64,000 nt of DNA from Pohlia nutans (taxonomy: Eukaryota > Streptophyta > Bryopsida > Bryales > Mniaceae), in contig CM040101.1 of assembly GCA_022496805.1 (NCBI GenBank), positions 5,644,501 through 5,708,500 of the forward strand, given 5' to 3'. Below are positions 11,463 through 23,571 of the stretch, in pieces. The number at the start of each line of letters is the position of its first letter. The stretch's first letter is position 1. The notes beneath the pieces were generated by a model, which saw nothing but the letters and a program-made list of their open reading frames with translations, was not told the DNA's origin and ran no database searches. Both the position numbers and the translations under genes were made by a program.

Positions 11463-13042
11463 AAATGCCCTACAAATGTCCTACACATTTATATAGTAGT
11501 AATTGTGCTCACAATGGATGCATTCATTTCAATCCTCAATAGTTTTCAAGGTCAAACCTATCTTTTGGTCTTAACATTTTCATGTTTAAACCATTCATTT
11601 AAAAATATATATATATTTTATACTTTTTCCTTGTGTTCCTTTGTGCTTTCTATCTATCATAATTATAATTATAAGGTAAGTAGCCTATATATTAATTTCT
11701 ATGATTTTAGGACATACAAAAAAAATTCAATAGAAAAACATGTTTCAGTGAAGTGTACATTGGAATTTGAAGTGTTGGAACAGTAGAGTGCCATAACTTT
11801 TCAAAATTTTCCAATTTTTCAAAATTTCAAGTGAGGTTGAGATTAGAATTAAATAACCTCATTTTCTTAGTTGAACAAATTTGCATTTGAAATTGAGAAC
11901 TAGATTAAAATCATCAATATGACTATTTTTGTAACCTGTTTTGGCCTTCATAGCTCTCTCTCTCTAATCCGTTAATGGTTAAGTGACAATAGAAAATCTC
12001 ATTTCCATTAAAAGAAAAGTATCTATAGAAATTTAGCCAAATCATGCTTGTACAAGATTTGCTAATAAGTCCAACCAAATGTATTAGTTGTTGTTGGTAA
12101 TGGGGATTGGTATAAGAGATAGGATAACACTTTTAAGTAACCTCTAGTTTTATGATTTATTCATCTAACCGTAATAGGTGTTTGACTTTTCATAAGCAAA
12201 CTTTCATATTACAACGGCCAAAATCTAACATGTCATAATTCTGCCTTTTAAGAATTTTTACCATAAAAATTGATACATGTAATAAATTTGAAAATTTTAA
12301 ACGATGTAGGAAGTTAGAAATGATTTCACTCAATTTTAAAAACTCATTATATATGCATTTTTAAAAACACACAAACAACAAACATGAGTTGATACCTATA
12401 ATTGAACTTCTCAACCAACCGTGTGGGGTGTTTAAACATGACCCAAAAATAATAATGGGATTTGGATTTGGAACTTGAAAAGGATAGTTTGATGGGAATG
12501 GAATTAGGGTTAGGAACAGAATAAGATCCCTCTAAGGTAATGTACCTTATTTGTAACACCTGACTATTTTTGACAACTAGCAAGACACACATTTGTGCCA
12601 CTTACACAACTCAAGACGCGCCCGACACTACAAGCAGAGGCGTTGTTTCTCACTCTGAAGGATCCTGTCCATTGTCGCTTTTCACTCTGCACGTTTGTCC
12701 TACATGACATATAGCACTCACCAAATCCAACCAAAAAACTGGTGAGTGCAAAGTGGCGCCGTTTGACTCACAGAAGGAGTGAAAAGCGACACCTTCTCCT
12801 TGTGCAAATGCAAGGCCTTCTGCAATGCCCTCCTATTGAGGCGTTGCAAAAGTTCTAAAAACTTTCACAGTTCTCAATCCCGTAAGGCTTTCCAAGTTCT
12901 GAAATTCCCAGGCACCTAAGTCAAATTCTGCAAGTCTCAGGTTTCCTTGGTGATAGGAATTCATTTGGTGCTAGAGCTTGACAACCAAATACACCAAACC
13001 TGAAAGCCAGTGTGCTACGTTGGCCGTTATGCTTCGTCACAG
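11463..13042. other. Intergenic DNA between the convergent kinase-esterase genes
   Basis: AT-rich, no gene recognised. About 12030-12200 resembles a stretch in a BIO3 intron at 57830-57960 (shared GCTAATAAGT and TGTTGGTAA blocks), so it is a dispersed repeat. About 12620-13020 is less AT-rich and probably holds the 3' region of gene 2. Confidence 0.4.
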
Positions 13043-14799
13043 TTAGGAAGCTTCTCTATCTTTAGCACAATCTGCAATAAACTGCACAAGCTTCACGTAG
13101 GAGACGTGTTTTTCATCGACAGGTTTGCAGACCTCACTGTGATTAGAATCCTCCAGCTTCAAATATTCAATGTTAAGGCCCTGAATTGAGCTCTCCGGCA
13201 CCACAAACCTCTACAAAAACATTAATCAAATCATGAGTTGGAAATTTTCATATGCCAGAATGTGTTCAAACTTTGAAAAAAGAAGAGAAACACTTCAACG
13301 TCAAATGCATAGAAAACATTAAACAACCTAGACCAGCGACTCTAGACAAAATTCAGAATAATGCTCACCGCTTTTGTCTGACGGCCTTCAATCAATGCCA
13401 TCAGTCTGATTTTTCGACTTTGTGAAATGTGCAAGAAGGTATTCACAGACCATTCACGAAGATTTTGGAAGAGCTCGTCTGAGTAGGTCAAGCCTCCAAA
13501 TACGTACTTCAGCAATTCAGGGTCACTTCGAACCAAGCCTGTACATGGTGGAGCATAGAAGAAACATCCCGCCAAACTCTTCAGAAATGCTCTTGAAGTT
13601 TCAGCTTTCCTCAAATCATGGTCAGACGCAGATTTCGGATCAAACTGTTGAACACTTTGATGAAGATCTGCAACTAAGGTCTGGATGACAGTACACCCCA
13701 AGCTATGTCCTACAAGGACAATTGGACGCTGCCAAGTATAATTCAGGTTCAAGTTTTTACTGCCACAAAGAGAAAGAATCTCCATTAGACCAAGCCATAT
13801 TGTACTCAGTTATACTAGCGATTTGAGATCTCAAGAACTTTGACCAAATACACAGAATACTAGTAACTCCAACAATCGCTGACGAAATTACAAATTTCCG
13901 TTTACTAAATTCTTGATAATAGAATTGAAATGGAAAAGTCAAAAGTTCAGTGATAGTCAAACATGAAGAAAAACCTCCTATGGGTTCAGAATTTCGCACC
14001 GGAAGATTAGACTTGATTTCAGATCATTTACAACCGCTTCAAGACCCTTATCCGAGATGGAATACTCTAACACCAACACACGGACGTTCTCTACATCATG
14101 TGGTAACCAGTCTTGTGGCCACCATGCATTAGGTTTCTTCCGCTGCAACCATGTGTCTCTACATGATAACATAGGCCTGCCTCCTACATTTCCTTCGAAG
14201 AAAATGACATCGATCCCTGGTGTATTAGACGAGATCTTTTCTTTTGAGTCTTCTGGGGGCCAAACCTGGTTTACGAAGAAATTCTGTATACGCAAGGTTA
14301 AAAGTTAGAACATGTATGGCAGCTGCAAAGAGACTATTAACTTCACTAGTTGTATGATGAACCGACCTATTCTGCTACAAGTATGGACATTCAAGAACAT
14401 AAAAAACGTTTAATAAATTTTCATGCTTCGTGAGTCCAACTGTTTCGAGTGATTGAAACACTACGGTAGAATGAGTCTTTTCTCAGTGGTCACTTCTCAC
14501 TTGGTGAGTGTAACTGGTCACATAAGACAAAAACCAACTTTGTCTTATGTGACCAGTTGCTTGCACTCTCCAAGTGAGCAATGCCCACTGAGAAAAGACT
14601 CATTCTGCCGTAGTGAAAGTTCAGCGATTGTACCAATGGATTTTGGGAAGATGATTGCAGGTGAGCACTTGGATCTGCAATCATAAAAATATAGTTACTA
14701 TACCGTCAGGAAAATCAAGAGATTTTCAATGACCAAAGATCACATCAACATAATAAATATTGAAATAGAAATAATAATAATAATAATCATAATAATCAT

Positions 14800-14861
<62 letters not shown>

Positions 14862-17320
14862 AGAGGAAGAATAACACCGACCTAAGGCCAGCGCGGATGG
14901 AGAGTCTATTAAAGTTAGTTCTCCTAACCAGGCCGCATATGGACTAGAGAGCGAGCGTCACCCTCAGTGCCTTCTCTCGAAGGTAGATTCTATGACCATA
15001 TTAACACTTTCAAATGCCATCTGATGCAAATGAAGAAACCCTAACACTCATGCGAAAATTTCATTCCAGCCATTTTTAATAATCTATCTTATCCTCGATT
15101 CTAAACCCATTTGTACGTTCTTCAAGAGGGAGGAAAGTTTACAAACATGAAAGTGACTATGGATCCTCATAAAGAAGTAAGAAACTAAAATTGTCACATG
15201 TCAGAACGACTAAAAACTAATCTCCAAGATCTACTTTTGCCAACGCAGTATCAGTGACAACATCATTAATTTTTTCATAATTAAATGAGAAGGGGGTAAA
15301 TTAAAAACAGACCTTGAGATCCGGTTCGTCTACTGAATCCTGCAGAGCCAGTATTGACACATGGTCAGTGTTCAGAATTTCAGATACCAGTGGCAATATG
15401 GATTCGCTTGCAGTAGAACATTTAGTGAGCTCAAATATAGACAAGTCATGTGGTTCGTGAATCTGTGGCTCAGCAATCTACACATGTATGTCTGTAAAGA
15501 TTTGGAAAATGAAGGAAAATTGCATCGTGAAACTTACTGAGTTTCAAAAGGATCCAAGCCCAGAAGTCGATCTTCTTTTTGCCTGGTAGTCTTGGTGGTT
15601 GTTTCTGCGTGACTGCCGGGGTTGGTCTTGGCTCTTTTGGTGATGGTGGTGTTGGCTCTTTTGGTGATGATGGTGTTGGCTCTTTTGATGGTGGTTGTCT
15701 TGGTTCTATTCGTAATGGTGGTCTTGGACCCCTAGAAGGCTCACCGTATGAGAACAAGTCATAATTATCGTGAATGATGCCTAGACTCCGCAGCTTTGCA
15801 AACCTCAGCATCTTCCATATTTCTGAGAACCTCGGCCGTGATGTAGGTTCGTCTTTCCAACAACTCTCGAGACAAACCTTCAAATAGTCCGGACAATCTT
15901 TTGGTAAATTCTTCATGCTCACTCTCATTTCATTCATTGGCGTACCCTCAGGAAAACTTCGTACACCCGATAAAATTTCAGCACACATTATGCCAAAGCT
16001 CCACACGTCGGCCTTGTGAGGGTAGTTATGTCCACTGACATATTCCGGTAGTGAAAATTCTGGCGCACGATATACACTGGTTCCTGCATTTTTAGTCAGA
16101 TCCGCATCATTTGAAGACATCATGTCTCCTCTGGCAAGTCCGAAGTCTGCCAACTTAACTTGTAAAAAGCCTTGGTCGCAGAGTTCACGCACCTCCTTCA
16201 CTGGTCCCATAAGTACGTTGCCAGGCTTTAGATCTCTGTGAATGTTGTTTTTGTTGTGCATATGCCACATGGCTTTGGACACTTGCAGCATGACATCAAC
16301 CGCCACGGGCATCGAGAATACACCTGACGACGAGGCTTTTCTACTCTTCACGGTAAGCATGTGCCGTCGTAGATCTGAAGGCATTCGCTCCATCAGTATA
16401 TGAGATTGAACAGGAGTATCAGGTATGTTTCCATCAGAGGTAACTGCATCATGGGTATTTGCATCCTTCACCTCCTCCCAGTAGTCAAAACACTGAACGA
16501 TATGCGGATGGCGGCATCTCTTCAAACTCTCGGCTTCATTTCGATCATTTACGGCTTTGTTTATAATTTTTAGAGCACAATCGTGGCCACACCACTCCAC
16601 TTGAAGCACTACTCCAAAGCTGCCATATCCTATCACTCTCAGTTCATTTCCTATCGTTTTGCGAGGGTTCAGCGCTGATCGAATCCAGCTTGGCACCTCC
16701 TTATTATTCAGCAGAGAGTGCACCTGGATTGAGAGTAAGTAAGCCTGGCGTTCCTTTGGTCCAGCCTCGCCAGTATAAGATGCCTGTAGTTCTTCAATCT
16801 TTTGCTCCAGATGTTCTTTGTCTAAATCATCCGCTTGTTGAAGTTCATTACTTCTGGTCAAAGTCTCCAATGTCTCCTCAAATTTTTGGTTTGCACTCTT
16901 CAAACGTTCTATTTCGCTCATCTGAGAAGACGACGCATGCACAGTTGACGCGATCGCGATATCCAAGATCCATTCCCACCACCGAAGGTGCAAGACAATA
17001 TCCAGAATATACTCCTTGATCCCTAACAGGGCAAGCGCTCTTTCGGGCCATGTCGAACTCTGATTTTCGCAGCACTTCAGCACCAGAGCTTCGGCTTGCT
17101 TGACCACAGAATATAGTTGTAGCAGAACCACTCGCCGTTCATCACTGACGTCATAGACCTTTGTAAGCTCATCGAATCTCGTGTGCAAGACGCTCTGTGT
17201 TTCTATAAGCGCTTGTACGAGAAGCTTACAGAGGTTAATATTCAGTTCAAGGGTTCCACCATCAACCAAGTCACACGCATGTTTGATGGACAGAAGAGAC
17301 TGTTCCAGGTAGTCAGCCAT
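13043..17320 (-). CDS. Kinase-esterase fusion, gene 2 (complete)
   Basis: Paralogue of gene 1, predicted 888 residues. Exons (5' to 3' on -): 17320-15538, 14674-14634, 14283-14000, 13759-13369, 13210-13043; all joins keep phase. Start ATG in CCATGGCTGAC context. Residues 1-125: helical domain ending RWWEWILDIAIAS. About 130-185: likely coiled coil. About 226-510: kinase with GYGSFGVV (231-238), Lys251, HRDLKPGN (Asp363), DFG (392-394) and APE. About 530-580: proline-rich repeats (SKEPTPSSPKEPTPPSPKEP). From about 609: SERAC1-like hydrolase with FFEGNVGG, GHSLGC (Ser722) and SNHSEVCKP (His857). Exon lengths and phases match gene 1 closely. All catalytic residues are present. The N-terminal helical-plus-kinase layout recalls plant MLKL-type proteins, but the homology is untested. 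Membrane targeting and an immune role are inference. Confidence 0.85.
14459..14615. mobile_element. CACTA-type foldback MITE in gene 2 intron
   Basis: A 157-base, nearly perfect palindrome starting CACTACGGTAGAATGAG and ending with its reverse complement, with the same three bases (AAA) on each side. CACTA ends and a 3-base target duplication fit the CACTA (EnSpm/CMC) class. It begins 18 bases after the donor of the 14634 exon, so gene 2 transcripts would carry a hairpin of about 70 base pairs. Confidence 0.85.
14776..14858. repeat. AAT and TA microsatellite
   Basis: A short AAT/CATAAT run passes into about 27 uninterrupted TA dinucleotides, inside an intron of gene 2. Likely length-polymorphic. 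Confidence 0.95.
15313..15477 (-). other. Open, exon-like segment in gene 2 intron
   Basis: Bounded by an AG acceptor (GTGTAG) and a GT donor (AAGGTCTGT), with 55 open codons reading IAEPQIHEPHDLSIFELTKC at its start. Its open frame is out of phase with the preceding exon (phase 1), and in the matching phase it meets a stop at once. Skipping it gives an intact gene. It may be a poison exon, an old exon or chance. Confidence 0.3.
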
Positions 17321-18997
17321 GGCCGTTCATCACGTGAAATACATGGCATCTCTCTGCAAAATCCTACATTGACAAATGCAATTTCAGCACCAAAACAGTA
17401 CAGTAATGTACAAAGCTGGTAACTAACCCCCTTCTATCACACCACACTCCAGCGGCTGTATCCAAAACTGTAGAAACAAAGAAGAGAAGCAAGGTATCAA
17501 ACCTTGAACGGGACCCTGAACTTAAAATATAAATGACTAACTTCTTAACAGCACAGCCACCATGTATAGGTCAGTTCTGGCAATGGTTTTTAGCCTCAAG
17601 TTTTCCCTCACTGAGAACAAGGATATAAATTCTCCCATGTAAATTGAAGTGTGTTGAATGTAATCTTACAAGATCGAAAAGAGCCTCTCCTTGCACCGAA
17701 ATACCGACTAAGCGTTTCGGTGAAAAGAGCCTCTCCTTCTCCTCTCCTTGCACCGGGATACCGACTAAGCGTTTCGGTGAAAAGAGCCTCTCCTTCTCCT
17801 CTCCTTGCACCGGGATACCGACAAAACGTTTCGGACCACGGCCCCGACTAGAGTTCCTTCCAGCTGCTTGTTTTACCTTGCTTCTGCAGACTCAGAAAGA
17901 AAGGTCGGGTTAGTGAACAGTGCCATTGTACGTTGACATTGTTGGCAGAAACACTGAAAATTCTTAAGCTGAAACACCAATCATCAAAAGAAAGCCATTC
18001 CATGTTTATACAGCAGTCTAGACTCTGATTGCGTTTGAAGGGAATAATCGTTTTGATACGGAAATATCTTATTCTATCAACAATCTCTTCAATCTTGAAA
18101 ATCTTGATAATCGCTAACCAGTGTCTAGCATTGCAGTCAAACTAACCGCTCAAACCAAATCCACGCACATCGCGACGATCACCATATTGTCCCCTCGGAG
18201 AAAAAAAACGAAACAGGGACGAGAACTAAAAAAGCACAAAAATCGCAAAAACAGACCAAATCACGTGATACAAAGACCCGAAATACACTACAAAACTGCT
18301 GCCAAACACATCTATAAAGAAACTTTCATTCAAGCAAAAATCCAAGAGGTACTACTTGATATTCACATAAACAAACAATTAATTGAAACGCAATCATTGT
18401 ACACGGAAGAAATTTACTCACGACGAGGTAACGAAGGGCTGATCACGACAGACTTGTCCTTGGCGGAGTCGTGGCCGTGGCTATAAATCCTCAATTTAGT
18501 GAATCTTGAAAATTGCCTGGCTAGAGAATTTTTTTGAGGTTAGTGTGGCTCTCAATAACGCTGCACCAGTATCGACACCGAACAAGAAATCAACGATTTA
18601 CTATTTCTCGTAACTACAAGCCTACAAACACACAAATCTTCGCTTCTACTCATAAAACTTCTCAAGAAAATCACAAACTAACCTTCTTCAAGATGATCGC
18701 CAATATATTTCGAATAATCGGTAACGCAACTGGCATTATTCTTGTCTCTATGAATCGGTCGCGGATGTCTGTATGAGCATCATCCAGCTGTGCCTCTTGG
18801 GGGAACCTCATCTTCGCGGAACTGAGGATCTCAGCTTAATTTAAGAGCTCTATTTGTGGAGTGCATGAAACTCTATCGAAGCTCCGGCAACGCGGCCGGG
18901 GAGGATCAAATCGAGCCAGTCCATTCAAACTGTACAGACTCCGTCTCTTCTGGTTTTGTCAAAACAGAAGCGACTGTCCTTGCACTGTAGCATTAAA
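17321..18997. promoter_or_regulatory. Upstream region of gene 2
   Basis: Holds the presumed promoter and 5' UTR of gene 2; a TTTTGCAG acceptor-like site at about 17355 suggests a 5' UTR intron. The 57-base tandem repeat at 17676 lies here. Open frames at 18121-18486 and 18861-19148 (+) show no recognisable domain and I do not call them genes. Confidence 0.35.
17676..17832. repeat. 57-base minisatellite, about three units
   Basis: Three units containing AAAAGAGCCTCTCC and ACCGACTAAGCGTTTCGG. The first unit lacks about 11 bases of the CTCCTCTCC stretch; the last ends ACAAAACGTTTCGG. It lies about 350 bases upstream of the gene 2 start. Without stops, the unit reads as 19 codons on either strand, but no gene is evident. 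Confidence 0.85.
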
Positions 18998-19005
18998 CCC
19001 TTTAA

Positions 19006-19733
19006 CCCCTAAAGGTTGGGCCTATGACCATGGAATCATGTTTTATCTGTCACACTCAATTTTGCTACTAAAAATAATACCAGAATTCAAATTTATATTT
19101 TTAGTAGATGCAGTCACATGTCTACTACAAATCATGAATTTTTCATAAATTTTGGTGAAAATTTGAAATTGCTATGGTTTTATGAAGTGATTGTAAAGAA
19201 AATCTATATCAATTACAAAATGTACTAGAAAATTCCGATTTTTTTACCTAAGGTGTAAATTACAATGAAGAAAAGTTTAGTTAATGAAAATCATCCGTGT
19301 ATCTAAATTTAAAAAATTTGCTACACCTTGGTGATACCTACTGAACTTGTAACTACAATAAAACACTCAATTTTCAAATTTTTCCAAAAATTCAAAGTGG
19401 AGTAGAAACTAGACTTGGCAAGCTGCATTTTGCTAGTTAAGCTCAAATGCAATGGAACTCATTTTCATGGCCTAAATTTAGTTTAAGTAGAACAAGCAAA
19501 AAAAATCGAAATACACTACTGACGGTGAACCATTTTTACGACTCTTTTTGTAGTTGGGACCCCTTGTAAAATCTAAAAATAGCTTGAATGATTTGAATTT
19601 AACTTGAAGGGGTGGCATCACCAAGCAAAGCCCTTCACATATAGAATTGGATGGAAATCATCCACACAGCAGTTAGAATTGAACAATCAACTTCATTCAT
19701 AAGCCATTTTTTGGTCTCGGCAGCGTTTAGGGA
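19006..19733. mobile_element. TTAA-type small transposon, family J
   Basis: 728 bases between TTAA (19002-19005) and TTAA (19734-19737), with ends CCCCTAAAGGTTGGG and, reversed, TCCCTAAACGCTGCCG. No coding capacity seen. Confidence 0.6.
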
Positions 19734-19737
19734 TTAA

Positions 19738-20266
19738 CGTCCCGATTCAACATTGTTTTCAAAGATTCGTTATAAGATTTTTGATGAAAAACAAAAATGG
19801 AGTTGATGTTCATAGCAAAGTTATAAATGTCAATGTGAAGATCACATCTCTACATTTGGTTTCATCATATTTTTTATTAATATTTTTTAAATTAATTTTG
19901 CAAGATTTTCTCTTGAAATTCAATTAAAATTTCCAAATTAACACAAAAGTTAACTCTATTGTAATGAAATTGGAATAACATGCACTACGAGATGGTATGG
20001 TTTCCATTATTTGATTCTACTTATTTTGAAAATCGTGTTTAAGGTCTCACATTTTAAACTAAGATTGAAACTTGACATAAACTAATGTTGTTGTCTTTCA
20101 AAAAATCATAATACCAAATTTTGAAGATTTGTACTGTACAAATGATAGTCAATTGGCACAAGAACCAAGAGAAATTTGGATGGATGAAAATTGTTCATGT
20201 ATGTAATCTGGAGAATAGTTTGAATCTGTTCATCGTCCATATAGTAAACGCAGGCGCCTCAAAGGG
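19738..20266 (+). mobile_element. TTAA-type small transposon, family B, left end trimmed
   Basis: Starts CGTCCCGATTCAACATTG, lacking the usual CCCTTTAA, directly after the TTAA of family J. Ends GCGCCTCAAAGGG-TTAA. The interior matches the full copies at 24628, 26030, 26865 and 40141. Confidence 0.65.
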
Positions 20267-20270
20267 TTAA

Positions 20271-20608
20271 GAGCATCACCACCCGCCCTTCAAAATAAAC
20301 GAGGACTGCATTTTTGGATGAAAAGTAAGAAATTAATACTTGGATCCGTCAAAATATCGTATTGTCTTTGCCTTGGCTAGTAGTCATTTTTTGTTAATTC
20401 TATTTTTTTTAACAATTGGCTAATAAATGATGAAGATTCTTTTTGCTTTTGCATACTTAGAGACAAGTGATTGATTGAAAGTTAATATAGTGAGTTGCAG
20501 AGGTGGATTAATCAATTGCCTACCCTCGGGCCTACCCTCTAAATAAGTGTCCCCCACCAATGAAGAAGTTTTACCGTGATGAATTTTCCCGTACTAGTGG
20601 AGATGCTT
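20271..20608. mobile_element. MITE-like element with GAGCATC ends
   Basis: Starts GAGCATCACCACC; the right end, reversed, reads AAAGCATCTCCACTAG. A similar element is at 61475-61778. Elements of this look are common in plants and often hAT-derived; the target duplication is unclear. Confidence 0.45.
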
Positions 20609-20827
20609 TATAAGATTGACCATTGACCAAGACAAAGAAAATATTTTGATGGATCCAAGTATTAATTGTTTGATTTCCATCCAAAAAAATGTTGTACTCA
20701 TCTATTTTGAATGGCGGGTACAACGAGGTCACTAACTATTGAAGTACGAGTTTGTACAAGAACTGTTTGTGGCAATAGAGGTGGTGAAGAAAGGCCACGT
20801 CAATAGGATGTTGAAGCCTATTCTTGC

Positions 20828-21081
20828 CTCGGGGAGGTCACTTCCAAATATTACGTAACAACGTGCGAACAAAGATAGGGTCCAAATAAATCTTTGAAGA
20901 TAATTTTTATAAATGATTTACATTAATATAGGATGCTCACAATTCATTACAAGAATTAAAATGAGAATATTCTTGAAATATTACTAATTATAGTAATAAT
21001 TATTTTTAATTTTTAGGGTACTTTTAAATACCCTTTGTTCACACGTGATACTCAAAAGATACAAAGAGTGACCTCCCCGAG
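20828..21081. mobile_element. hAT-like MITE, family D
   Basis: 254 bases with inverted ends CTCGGGGAGGTCACT / AGTGACCTCCCCGAG, flanked by identical 8-base copies of ATTCTTGC (20820-20827, 21082-21089). Interior shares ACAACGTGCGA and ATAGGGTCCAA with the 23242 copy. Confidence 0.9.
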
Positions 21082-21089
21082 ATTCTTGC

Positions 21090-21556
21090 ATTTCTCATAT
21101 CTCCGCGCACAGCCCGGACCTATTACTGCGCAGACTATTCGTCGCAACTCTGCATTGGTCATGTAGTGTGATCATGCACTACACCCAAACCTCTTTGATG
21201 TCACAACAAAAATCACATGATAATATAGAGCTACATTACGAGAATAAAATATCCATTGCAGGTACTTGTGAATGGTCCTATTAATTTAGACCCTGCCCGC
21301 ACCAAGCAAGTAAGAAGAAGTAGTTAACAAATGTTAAGAGCGGTTAGCTTAAAACATGCCCACACCTACCAAATAAGAGCACTTAGGTAACAATGATTAG
21401 CTAACTCATGCCTGCATTTACTAATTAAGAGTAGTTGGCTAATTGATTGAGTAGTGAAAGTTAACTAAATTGTCTTGTGTGTGAAGATATTAGAGTCTAG
21501 TATTTACTTCTCCATTCATGAAGAGTTAAGGAGAATCAAAGAAAAGTATAGGATAG
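21090..21556. other. Intergenic DNA
   Basis: No gene seen. Contains repeated short motifs around AGAGC(A/G)(C/G)TTAG and AGTTAGCTAA (about 21330-21480), which look like an old local repeat. Confidence 0.4.
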
Positions 21557-21560
21557 TTAA

Positions 21561-22456
21561 CCCCTAACTGCCAACCGTTCATTTTTTGGACGATGTGCAA
21601 ATTTCATTTATGTTTTTTCATCCGTCAAGCACTTTTTGCAAGGAAAACAAATATTACAAAATTTTATGGCAAGATAGCTTCATGCATGTGTGATTCGATG
21701 CATTTCATGTTGCAATGATTCACTAAAGATTTCGAAGATTTTAGTCTAAATGTGCTCTTGAAAAAATTAACTCATAAAATTAAGCAACCAAAAAATCTCC
21801 AAAAATCACTACACTTAGAGTATTACATTTAAACCCATTACAACAGATTTCATCCACAAATTGTCAATATCTTATTTGTAATTGAATTACAAAATAAATT
21901 TTAATTTCAAGTTTCAAATTTTATACCAAATTTTCTCATCCGACATTGACTTTTTGCAATGTGGACTTTCTACTATATATTTTATCGGAAGTTAGCTTCA
22001 TGCATGTGTGATCCGATTAGAAAGGGGATGATTTGTGAATTTTTTTTGCCTCACTTCATGTTGTAGTGATTCACCCAAAATTTCAAAGATTTTAGGGTAA
22101 ATGTGCTCTTAAAAAAGTCAACTCGTAAAATTAAGCAACCAAAAAATCTCCAAAAATCACTATACCTAGAGTATTACATTTCAACCAATCACAACAAATT
22201 TCATGTACAAATTGTCAATATCTTATTCGTAATCAAATTACAAAAGAATTTTCAATTTTAAGTTTCAAAATTTATACAAAAATATTGGTGATAGCAGTCA
22301 TAGATCTAACCGTATGGATAGAATCAAAAATTCATAATGTACAACTTTTATTCATATATCATGTTCAAAACCCAGTTCAAAATATCCCTCTTAGTTACGT
22401 TTTATAAGACATTTTTGAAATTCTTCATTCTCGAGAGGGGTGAGGAAGTTTCGGGG
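21561..22456 (+). mobile_element. TTAA-type transposon, family A, composite of two copies
   Basis: An 896-base unit between TTAA (21557-21560) and TTAA (22457-22460). The internal series, from ATCCGTCAAGCACTTTTTGC to TTTATACCAAA, occurs twice (about 21630-21937 and 21938-22330). Two copies have been joined, leaving one left and one right end. The right end is shared with the neighbouring family C copy through a single TTAA. Confidence 0.65.
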
Positions 22457-22460
22457 TTAA

Positions 22461-23567
22461 CCCTTTAGTACCCAGCAAACCACATTATGGTCACTACAAC
22501 GTCTGAAATGCAAATAGCAGAGAATCCGTGAAGAATTGGAACTTCAGTTTTGAAGTTCAGATTTGCGCACATACATTACGCACCTTCCAAAAAAAGAAAA
22601 TTTCAATTTGGAATTGTACAACTATCAAAATACCTATCAACAGAACGCAAAAATACTGCAAATACTTGAAAATACAGTAAATACTTACAAATACAACATA
22701 TGTATTGTGTAGTATTTCTTGTGTTTGGAAGTTTGTTATCTTGTTTTATTTTTTTGGATTGTGTTCTCTTCTTCATCTTCCATTAATGTGTGTAATCCGA
22801 TCTTGACTAATGTACCCACTCCTGTCAATTTTCAACGTATAAAATTTTGTCCTAAACCGTACATGGACAAGTCACTTTCACTTATAAATCTCACAATAAT
22901 TATGTGTGAGTCTATTTTTGATATGAAAGATTGCAATGGAGAGGTGTTGACATAGGGCATAGCTGAACTTCTTTGCTTTTATTTTTGAAAATTTACCTCA
23001 AATTCTATTTAACTTTGAAGTCACACACCCCCCAAAATCTCGTTTTTGAGCGTGCATTATACAATTCAAATACATACTATAATCTTCCGATCCCACCATC
23101 GGATGATTCTCAAATTTTAATAAAATGTGTGCTCTCGAGTTGAGAATAGAATTGTACGGTTACTTTCTAATTTAACCCATTCTATTTTTGGTAGTCTCAA
23201 CCACAGTGGAAAAACCCACTGAAATCCAGAGCTGTTTGCTACTCGGGGGGTTCACTGGCGAAAATTTTAGAAACAACGTGCGATAAAAAATAGGGTCCAA
23301 TATATTCATTGTAGATAAATTTTGTAAAAAACTTACATGTAAAATAGGGGATTTAAAAAAAATAAAACATGTTTATATGTAAAATACCATCACATATAAT
23401 ATTCTTAGGCTTTTTATATGTAAAATACCATCACCTAATAATATTTTTTGCTAAAATTTTTAGCTAAAATAACCCCCAAATAAATAGGTCATTATCGCAC
23501 GTGTATACAAAATATACAAGGGAGTGACCTCCCCGAGGTTTGCTACAGTACCCTGGGCACTAAAGGG
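22461..23567 (+). mobile_element. TTAA-type transposon, family C, interrupted by a family D MITE
   Basis: Ends CCCTTTAGTACCCAGC and, reversed, CCCTTTAGTGCCCAGGG, between TTAA (22457-22460) and TTAA (23568-23571). The 296-base family D element at 23242-23537 lies inside it. An open frame at 22719-22955 (LEVCYLVLFF...) recurs in the copy at 25385. Confidence 0.7.
23242..23537. mobile_element. hAT-like MITE, family D, nested in family C
   Basis: Inverted ends CTCGGGGGGTTCACT / AGTGACCTCCCCGAG with an identical 8-base flank GTTTGCTA on both sides (23234-23241, 23538-23545). The uninterrupted family C copy at 25385-26025 shows the corresponding empty site. Confidence 0.9.
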
Positions 23568-23571
23568 TTAA

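Noticed and set aside
18121..18486. 121-codon open frame upstream of gene 2
   Set aside because: Low-complexity basic composition, no motif, no splice context, and it lies in the likely promoter.
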